Below are positions 57,964 through 64,000 of a stretch of DNA of 64,000 nucleotides, piece after piece. Under the pieces are notes generated by a model, which saw only the letters and a list, made by a program, of their open reading frames with translations, was not told the origin of the DNA and did no database searches. The position numbers and the translations under genes were made by a program. The DNA is from Bacteroidota bacterium. Its GTDB lineage: Bacteria; Bacteroidota; Bacteroidia; Bacteroidales; Bacteroidaceae. The stretch covers positions 1-64,000 of the forward strand of contig JAFABG010000004.1 of assembly GCA_023426145.1 (NCBI GenBank), in the 5' to 3' direction. Numbering within the stretch: the stretch's first letter is position 1; the number at the start of each line of letters is the position of its first letter.

Positions 57964-59541
57964 TTAATAATTCTCATTAGTTAAGTTGGGATTAGCGGTA
58001 AGTTCTGTATTCGGTATCGGATATATGTTGTATTTGCTATCTACAGCAACTCCGTTTTCTTCTTCGCCTTTCCATTGCCATAGGTAAGAACCTGTGGTGT
58101 AATAGTTATATCGAATAAGATCGGTGCGGCGATATCCTTCCCAATATAGTTCTCTGGCTCTTTCCTTTAGGATGAAGTCAAGAGTGAGATCAGCATCATT
58201 TTTACTATGCATATCATCTCCGAAAGCACGTTGTTGAAGATCATTAATATAGCCTAATACAGTATTTCTGTCAATGCCTGTTCCGCCGCGAACCACAGCT
58301 TCGGCCATCATCAGATATACATCTGCGAGTCTAAATAACGGATAGTCAGTGTTTACTCCTCCATCTGCGGTGTTTGAAGCAGCAGCTCCTTCATCAGTGA
58401 GATTGGTCCATTTGGTTACAAAATAGCCGTTTGACTGATCATCGACTTTAGATAGGTGTTGTGTTTGCCCTTCAGTGAAGAATAGATAGCGTTTGTCATC
58501 GTTGCCTGTAAACAAAGCTGGGATTTCTCCACGAACACGGAACATACCCCATCCACTTTTTACGCCGTAATCGTCTGGCTTTTGGAAATCAGAAGTGTTG
58601 CTCACTGCTCCACACACGAGATAGGTGGAAGAGCCCCATGAAACGGTGTGTGTAGCATCTACCGGCAATGTGAAAATAATCTCATTGGCAGTACGTTTGT
58701 CATTGTCGGCATTAAATAGTTTGCTATAGTCTCCTTCAAGAGAGTAGCCTTGGGCAATAGCTTGCTTGCAGGCTGTGATACATTCGGTATATTTAGGTGT
58801 GTGGATGTACACTTCAGCATTCAAATATAGTTTGGCTAATAGAGTATAAGCTGCTCCTTGAGATGCACGTCCGTAAGGGCAATTTGCTTTGTCGAGCATA
58901 TCGTTCACAATGGTTGTCAACTCACTTTCGATGTAACTAAAGGTTTGTTCAGGTGTGTAGCGAGGAGGCAAATAGCCGCTTGTGGGATCATTCTCTGTGA
59001 TAAAGGGAATGTTGCGGAACAAATCAAGTGCATGGTAATAGAACAGTGCACGCATGAATCTTGCTTCAGCCCGGTAATGGCGGATTTCGTTTTGTTCCTC
59101 TTCGGTGAACTGTGCTAGTTTATCATCAGTAGCATTACGTATAAATTCATTGCACAATGCGATGTTATAATAGATTCTATAATACATATCCGATACCCAA
59201 GGATCATTTGCATCCCAGCTGAGGTACGTTAATCCAGTTACATTATCACCTGACAACCAAGTGGAAGCAACTTCATCGGTTCCGCATTCTTGTAGGTTGA
59301 AGAAACAGCGCATATAGTCTTGTCCACTATTACTACTTAAGTCGGCGTTGCCTCCTTTTTCTTGTCCGGTGGTAACCATTGCGGCATAAATTTTACCTAA
59401 AACAGCTTTGTAATTTGCTGCGCTAGTATAAACCGTGGAGGCTGTTTCGTCTTCATGCGGATATTGGTCTAGATCGCCTACACAAGAAGCGAAGAGCAAG
59501 GCACTGCAAAAATAGAGGGTGGTATAAAATATCTTTTTCAT
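57964..59541 (-). CDS. SusD-family outer-membrane lipoprotein
   Basis: The 525-aa protein has a lipoprotein signal (FCSALLFASCVGDLDQYP) and the SusD/RagB layout. It has N-terminal TPR-like helices (YKAVLGKIYAAMVTTGQEKGG; EIRHYRAEARFMRALFYYHALDLFRNIPFI), a variable glycan-binding middle part, and the C-terminal ERARELYWEGYRRTDLIRY signature with NPNLTNENY at the end. It caps the SusC barrel and helps bind galactan-derived oligosaccharides. Confidence 0.96.
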   Translation of the reverse strand: MKKIFYTTLYFCSALLFASCVGDLDQYPHEDETASTVYTSAANYKAVLGKIYAAMVTTGQEKGGNADLSSNSGQDYMRCFFNLQECGTDEVASTWLSGDNVTGLTYLSWDANDPWVSDMYYRIYYNIALCNEFIRNATDDKLAQFTEEEQNEIRHYRAEARFMRALFYYHALDLFRNIPFITENDPTSGYLPPRYTPEQTFSYIESELTTIVNDMLDKANCPYGRASQGAAYTLLAKLYLNAEVYIHTPKYTECITACKQAIAQGYSLEGDYSKLFNADNDKRTANEIIFTLPVDATHTVSWGSSTYLVCGAVSNTSDFQKPDDYGVKSGWGMFRVRGEIPALFTGNDDKRYLFFTEGQTQHLSKVDDQSNGYFVTKWTNLTDEGAAASNTADGGVNTDYPLFRLADVYLMMAEAVVRGGTGIDRNTVLGYINDLQQRAFGDDMHSKNDADLTLDFILKERARELYWEGYRRTDLIRYNYYTTGSYLWQWKGEEENGVAVDSKYNIYPIPNTELTANPNLTNENY

Positions 59542-59561
59542 AATGTGCTTTTTTAAAGTGT

Positions 59562-62537
59562 TTAGAAATTAAAACCAACGTTGAGAGAGAAGGTACGGGG
59601 ACGTGGGTAGAAAGAATTGTCTACTCCATTGGGCACTTCAGGATCTACTCCGCTGTATTTGGTAATGCAGAACACATTCTGCACCATAGCGCTAACGTTC
59701 AGGTTACACCCTTTACAGATGGCTCCGAAATTATAGTTTAGCGACAAATTATCCATTTTCAAGAAAGACGCATTTTCTACATAGTAATCAGATAAATACT
59801 GACGTTTCTGGAATCCGGTCTTTAAATAACTTGTTGATAGATTATTTAGCTGATAAGAAGTATAACTCACCGTTTCCCATGCTCCAGTGTTCATAGCCAT
59901 TGCGTTGTAAACATAGTTACCGATATTGGCGCGAAGGCTTGTACTCAACGTCCACTTCTTCCATCTGAGCGATGTGCTGAAACCTAAAATGTAATCAGGA
60001 GAAGGAGAATGATAACGATACAGATCTTCCGTATTAATTTGCCCATCGTTGTTCACATCTACATAAGCACCTTCTACCGGTTTACCTGTATTTTCATCGT
60101 ATAGTTGATGATAAACATAGAACATATAGGGGGCATATCCTTCACTTAAGGTTTGCACTTGATAACTATCGATATAAGGGCCTACAGAGGTATTCGTTGC
60201 AGCAGCTCCGGCCACTAAAGATAAGTTTTTCACTTTCATCTTTTGCCAAGTCATGTTGAAGCTTACATCCCAATTCCATTCTTTCGTTTGTATAGGAGTA
60301 GCATTCAAACTTAGTTCCAGTCCTTGGCTGTTCACATTTCCTACGTTAGTAGTGATGTTGCGGTTGAAAGTAGTTCCCGCAGCAGCAGGCACGGTTGCAA
60401 TTAAGTCTTCTGTTTTTCGAGTATAATAATCGACGCTACCAGTGATACGGTCTTTAAGAAGTCCGAAGTCAAACCCAATGTTCCAAGAAGTGGTGGTTTC
60501 CCATTTTAGATCTGATACGTAAGAACTAGGACGGTAGGTATAAATGTAATCATTGCCCATGATGCCTTGAGCTCCGTTTTGGCTAATGGTGTAAATGGGA
60601 AGATAATTATAGTTACCGATACCATCTTGCTGTCCTGTAACACCGTAGCTGGCACGAATTTTGAGATTGCTCAGTACTTCGTTATTTTTCAGGAATGATT
60701 CTTCGGTCACTCTCCAACCTAAAGCTACTGATGGGAAAGTTCCCCAACGCACATTTTTAGCAAATCGGGAAGTGGCATCTCTACGTAGCGTAGCAGTTAA
60801 CATATATCGAGAATCGAAGGCATAATTCAAACGGCCATAGTAGGAGAGAAGCACATGGCGCTCGTCTGTTGCTTTGGACGTTTTTTGTATTTCTCCAAGC
60901 GTGTTCATTTCACTATACAAGGGCGTGGTAGCTTTCCAGTATTGGTAATCGTAACCAGCCGTTACGTCGAAACTACTATTGAGAGGCTCTACGAGTTTAT
61001 TGTAGTTGGCATATAAGGTCAATAAGCGGTTTTCTTTCTTTTGTGGACCATAGGTATAGTCTAAGCCAGAAGTGGTGTAATTCTGTGCAGCTTCGGCGGG
61101 GACATACACACTTCCTTTGCCTTGCGCGTAGTCGTAGCCTAATGTGGCATGTATCTTAAGCTCAGGAATGAAATGTACACGATAGTCTGCATCAATGTTT
61201 CCAATAAAACGTCTAACATTACTTTTTGAATGGTTCTGTTCGATCAGTCCTACTGGGTTCTTTACTGCACCATTTGCTGGAGCACCGGTGTTATCTATGG
61301 CTTCATTATACCCACCAAATGTGTCGAGCCCAGAATAAACGGGTATCGTTGGATTCATGGTTGAGGCGGCCCAGATCGCATTGTTGTTACCAAAGGTATT
61401 GTCGTTGACCGATCCTTTGGCATTTATGTTCAGCTTTAAATGATCTTTAAAAAATGAAGGGTTCAGCGTTACGCTGGCCGTGTATCTTTTGGCATTGTCG
61501 GTGCGCAATAGTCCGCTTTGGTTGTAATAACCTACGGAAACGCGGAGCGGCCAGTTCGGAGCAATTTTACCAGTCAGGCTTAAATTATTGTCGGTGCCAA
61601 ATGCATCTTGGTAGATATGATCATTCCAATTTGTTTGAAGTCCGCCTAATAATGTTTGCTGTGCAGCAGTCCCTTCGCTCTGAATGGTATTGATAAACTG
61701 GTTGTTGCTCATCATATCCGCCAGCTTTGTTCGTGTTTGGATCGAATTGGTGCTGCTAAAGGTGAACTTTAGTTTATCCGAACTTCCCTTTTTAGTGGTG
61801 ATCAGGATGACACCGTTAGAAGCTCGAGAACCATATATGGCAGTGGAAGAAGCATCTTTCAGGATGGTCATGCTTTCGATGTCGTTCGGATTGATGAGGC
61901 TTAAAAAGTTACCATCGTTTCCACTTATACCGCCTTGTTCCAAAGGAACACCGTCTAATACAATCAACGGATCGTTGCTAGCATTCAGCGAAGCACCTCC
62001 ACGAACACGAATGGTACTTCCGGAAGTAGGAGAACCACTATTGGACATGATTTGTACACCTGATATTTTTCCGTTGATCAACTGTTCGGGAGAACTAACT
62101 AAGCCCAAATTGAAGTCTTTGCTGCTCACATTCGTTACCGAACCTGTCAGGTCACTTTTACGCTGTGTACCGTATCCAATAACGACCACATCGTTTAATA
62201 CTTGTGAGTCACTTTTCAACTGAACATTCAAGATGTTGCTGCCGGTGGGAATCATTACTACTTTAGTTTCATACCCAACGTAAGAGAATTGAAGTTCTTT
62301 CGCTCCCTTGGGCACATTTAATGTATAATTTCCGTCGAAGTCTGTCACTGTTCCGGTTGATGTTCCTACGATAAGAATACTTACTCCGATCATCGGCTCT
62401 TTGTTCTCATCGATCACTTGCCCGGTGAATTTCTTGCCCGCTTGTTGAGCAAAGGCAGGAATGGCGCCTGCTAAGAATGCTGTACACAACAGGAACAGCA
62501 CAGCCAGATGGCGTAGATTTAAGATGTTACTATTCAT
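59562..62537 (-). CDS. SusC-family TonB-dependent transporter
   Basis: The start is the ATG giving MNSNILNLRHLAVLFLLCTAFLAGAIPAFAQQ (991 aa with signal peptide); the open frame extends 56 codons further through repeats and promoter. A CarboxypepD_reg-like domain (FTGQVIDENKEPMIGVSILIVGTSTGTVTDFDG) comes first, then the TonB box VVVIGYGTQ, plug (IRVRGGASLNASNDPLIVLDGVPL), and a 22-strand barrel ending RPRTFSLNVGFNF. There is no STN domain, so it is not of the FecR-signalling kind. It imports the oligosaccharides captured with SusD. Confidence 0.96.
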   Translation of the reverse strand: MNSNILNLRHLAVLFLLCTAFLAGAIPAFAQQAGKKFTGQVIDENKEPMIGVSILIVGTSTGTVTDFDGNYTLNVPKGAKELQFSYVGYETKVVMIPTGSNILNVQLKSDSQVLNDVVVIGYGTQRKSDLTGSVTNVSSKDFNLGLVSSPEQLINGKISGVQIMSNSGSPTSGSTIRVRGGASLNASNDPLIVLDGVPLEQGGISGNDGNFLSLINPNDIESMTILKDASSTAIYGSRASNGVILITTKKGSSDKLKFTFSSTNSIQTRTKLADMMSNNQFINTIQSEGTAAQQTLLGGLQTNWNDHIYQDAFGTDNNLSLTGKIAPNWPLRVSVGYYNQSGLLRTDNAKRYTASVTLNPSFFKDHLKLNINAKGSVNDNTFGNNNAIWAASTMNPTIPVYSGLDTFGGYNEAIDNTGAPANGAVKNPVGLIEQNHSKSNVRRFIGNIDADYRVHFIPELKIHATLGYDYAQGKGSVYVPAEAAQNYTTSGLDYTYGPQKKENRLLTLYANYNKLVEPLNSSFDVTAGYDYQYWKATTPLYSEMNTLGEIQKTSKATDERHVLLSYYGRLNYAFDSRYMLTATLRRDATSRFAKNVRWGTFPSVALGWRVTEESFLKNNEVLSNLKIRASYGVTGQQDGIGNYNYLPIYTISQNGAQGIMGNDYIYTYRPSSYVSDLKWETTTSWNIGFDFGLLKDRITGSVDYYTRKTEDLIATVPAAAGTTFNRNITTNVGNVNSQGLELSLNATPIQTKEWNWDVSFNMTWQKMKVKNLSLVAGAAATNTSVGPYIDSYQVQTLSEGYAPYMFYVYHQLYDENTGKPVEGAYVDVNNDGQINTEDLYRYHSPSPDYILGFSTSLRWKKWTLSTSLRANIGNYVYNAMAMNTGAWETVSYTSYQLNNLSTSYLKTGFQKRQYLSDYYVENASFLKMDNLSLNYNFGAICKGCNLNVSAMVQNVFCITKYSGVDPEVPNGVDNSFYPRPRTFSLNVGFNF

Positions 62538-62601
62538 AATTACTGTGTTATTGATAATAGATTTATTATAAGAAATATTGGTTATTAGTATGGTATGCAT
62601 C

Positions 62602-62609
62602 AAAGATGC
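62602..62609 (-). promoter_or_regulatory. Putative -7 element of the galactan operon
   Basis: Minus strand CATCTTTG (one base from TAnnTTTG), 65 bp before the susC start, with the half-site array beginning just upstream at the expected -33 region. It also lies inside the palindrome GCATCAAAGATGC. Confidence 0.4.
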
Positions 62610-62622
62610 TTTGCTATCCTTT

Positions 62623-62705
62623 TGCCAATACGTTGGCAAAGGTGTGCCAAAGTATTGGCAAGGCTGTGCCACTAGCTTGGCACTGTTGTGCCAAAGGCAT
62701 GGCAA
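62623..62705. repeat. Alternating TGCCA/TGGCA half-site array upstream of susC
   Basis: TGCCA occurs at 62624, 62645, 62667 and 62689, and TGGCA at 62635, 62656, 62678 and 62700: eight half-sites alternating in orientation every 10-11 bp. Neighbouring pairs form perfect or near-perfect palindromes such as TTGCCAATACGTTGGCAA and TTGGCACTGTTGTGCCAA. Confidence 0.9.
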
Positions 62706-62763
62706 AGAGATAAACGGGCATTGTCTACTGAGTGTTCGCAGTCAATAGATCTTTTTCCTTAGG

Positions 62764-64000
62764 TTATTCTAGCCAGATGTCTCCAAGTTCAATCTCAGTC
62801 ACCTCTTTAGGATCTCCAGGCATTGATATCTCGAACTTCTCTATCTTTTCGCTACTAAAAGGTATTTCCAATTGTGGGTGGAAGTACTGCTTCAAAAAGG
62901 TAGGGTAGGGCACAGGAAGCAAAGCTGTATCCGTTTGACGTAAACGATCAAGAGGTATACGTATAATTCCATCAGTTGAAGGCGTAGGGCAGAGGCTTTT
63001 GTAAGTATATCCGTCCGAAGTGATAAATCCGGCACTGACTCCTTGAGGTAGCCCTTTCTCACGGTTTGTTCGTATACATAGCGTTGTACATTCTTTTATT
63101 CTCTTTCGTCTTTCATCTATTTTATCTTTCACCAATGTGCGAAGGAAGTAATGAGGTGTTTCTCCTTTAGGAGTAAATGTAAACCTAAGTAGTGGCTTCT
63201 CTATGGCTGAAGAATCGATTAAACTGCGTTCAATGTTATTCCATTCCGGCAGGGTATAGGTCTCAAGATGGCTATAGGTATCGGTTATTGTTACCAGTTG
63301 TATCGCACTACCTGGAGCAATAACACGAGTAGTCCAATATGGATTGAACGTGAAATCCCAGTCCAATGGGTTTCCTTTCGTTCCGGAAGAATCTCCTGTG
63401 TCGGAATTTCCTCCGGGGAAAGTACACGTGTTGTCGCCCCGGCAGACGATAATGTTATACCTGAAATACCCCTCTTTAACCTCCGCGGCAGGGATTGTTG
63501 CCTGATAAGTATAGCCGCGTTTATGCTTCATCTTAATTGATGGATTATGATCATTCCAAAAGGAAATTTTATCGGTGTAGATAAGTACAGAATCGGGTAG
63601 AGATGGACCACTGATTTGTGCACTAATCGTTAGTGCCTGGTTAGCTTCTGCTATACCGACAGGTTTATGCATCACTTTGTATTCTTTTGCCCGAGGAGCA
63701 GGAGCTGCATATTCACCTAGCTTAATCTTTTTCCACTTTGTATCCGCAGTCCAAAGTTGAGACACCTTAACCTGCTTACGTTTCAGAAGATATACCCCCG
63801 GACGGAGTGAATGAATAACCCCATCCGTCACTTCACTCTCTTTTTTTTCGTCGCTTTGATGTGTTATTTCAGCCGTAGAATGAAGCGTATTTATGGTGAA
63901 GTTACTTCCTAAGTCAGGGATATGCAAAGCCATGTCCCAGCTTCCATAGGCAATGGTTACTACTTCTTTCTTGAGTGACGTTTTAGCGAACGGATCGTTC
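62764..64000 (-). CDS. C-terminal part of a large secreted protein in the galactan locus (cut by window edge)
   Basis: The frame stays open to the window edge beyond an internal ATG at 63933 (upstream codons read ...KKEVVTIAYGSWD), so about 411 C-terminal residues are visible and the N-terminus is missing. The visible part is beta-rich and has segments like YFRYNIIVCRGDNTCTFPGGNSDTGDSSG, WTTRVIAPGSAIQLVTI and a final EVTEIELGDIWLE. No catalytic motif can be seen. It lies directly upstream of susC on the same strand, so it is probably part of the locus. A glycoside hydrolase such as the GH147 exo-beta-1,4-galactosidases known from Bacteroides galactan loci is possible but untested. Confidence 0.6.
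   Translation of the reverse strand, partial: NDPFAKTSLKKEVVTIAYGSWDMALHIPDLGSNFTINTLHSTAEITHQSDEKKESEVTDGVIHSLRPGVYLLKRKQVKVSQLWTADTKWKKIKLGEYAAPAPRAKEYKVMHKPVGIAEANQALTISAQISGPSLPDSVLIYTDKISFWNDHNPSIKMKHKRGYTYQATIPAAEVKEGYFRYNIIVCRGDNTCTFPGGNSDTGDSSGTKGNPLDWDFTFNPYWTTRVIAPGSAIQLVTITDTYSHLETYTLPEWNNIERSLIDSSAIEKPLLRFTFTPKGETPHYFLRTLVKDKIDERRKRIKECTTLCIRTNREKGLPQGVSAGFITSDGYTYKSLCPTPSTDGIIRIPLDRLRQTDTALLPVPYPTFLKQYFHPQLEIPFSSEKIEKFEISMPGDPKEVTEIELGDIWLE

Noticed and set aside
61684..62223. Plus-strand open frame of 179 codons inside susC
   Set aside because: It is the complement of a strongly conserved SusC plug region, with no independent support.
62538..62705. 56-codon N-terminal extension of the SusC frame
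   Set aside because: It reads through the TGCCA/TGGCA array and promoter region; a normal signal peptide starts at the internal ATG at 62537.
62623..62705. CRISPR or integron attC-like array
   Set aside because: There are no spacers or gene cassettes and no integrase; half-sites are too short and too regular.

Overview
The window looks like a chromosomal segment of a Bacteroides species or a close relative. It carries a SusC/SusD-type glycan-uptake operon, FecI/FecR-type sigma/anti-sigma pairs, a Bacteroidota histone H1-like protein, DUF4250, DUF5020 and DUF6132 genes, and many promoters of the Bacteroides type (-7 TAnnTTTG, sometimes with -33 TTTG 19-20 nt upstream). Base composition is even. 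I see no phage, IS, integrase or CRISPR, so most of the window reads as core chromosome with one accessory polysaccharide utilisation locus at the right end.

Left part (1-15.9 kb): an AraC regulator with a secreted SnoaL-like protein and a YgiD-type dioxygenase; dinB; a large transglutaminase-like lipoprotein; cutC; and the minus-strand run coiled-coil protein - zapA - (structured RNA candidate) - rny. These are followed by a nucleosidase, a YbaN-type membrane protein, queD-queE (queuosine precursor synthesis), a pyridoxamine kinase, a DUF418 membrane protein, a 22-bp repeat array, tRNA-Trp, an ArsC/Spx-like protein and a UDG-family glycosylase.

Middle (16-30.4 kb): an outer-membrane DUF5020 protein paired with an NCS2 nucleobase permease; a long KamA-family radical SAM enzyme; a Schlafen/AlbA_2 protein; a histone H1-like gene; the two-gene radical SAM / TIGR03915 DNA-metabolism pair; a lytic transglycosylase; a Fpg/Nei homologue that lacks the usual catalytic residues; and a LacI-controlled mannonate (hexuronate) operon whose promoter carries a perfect 24-bp palindrome.

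30.4-38 kb is a long minus-strand operon: small Cys-containing membrane proteins, thioredoxin, TolC, RND adaptor, RND pump, a P-II-like protein, DUF2892, then a MarR regulator and a DnaQ-like exonuclease. A 13-bp palindrome TTTCCnnnGGAAA recurs at three promoter regions in it (four copies) and is the likely MarR operator.

38.2-44.4 kb holds two ECF sigma modules. The first is unusual. A FecI/FecR pair lies between two paralogous carboxypeptidase-regulatory-domain proteins, one of which carries an STN signalling domain but no TonB-receptor barrel. The second is a compact sigma / membrane anti-sigma / Spy-CpxP-like stress module. After these come an AGCS amino-acid symporter, endonuclease IV, an AraC regulator, an FKBP isomerase, a TrpB-like enzyme and a KtrB/KtrA potassium system.

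The right end (52.6-64 kb) is a minus-strand polysaccharide utilisation locus: a large secreted protein cut by the window edge, SusC, SusD, SusE-like, GH53 endo-beta-1,4-galactanase and GH2 beta-galactosidase. Together these predict capture and degradation of beta-1,4-galactan (pectic galactan / arabinogalactan). The susC upstream region contains a regular array of alternating TGCCA/TGGCA half-sites, one per helical turn.
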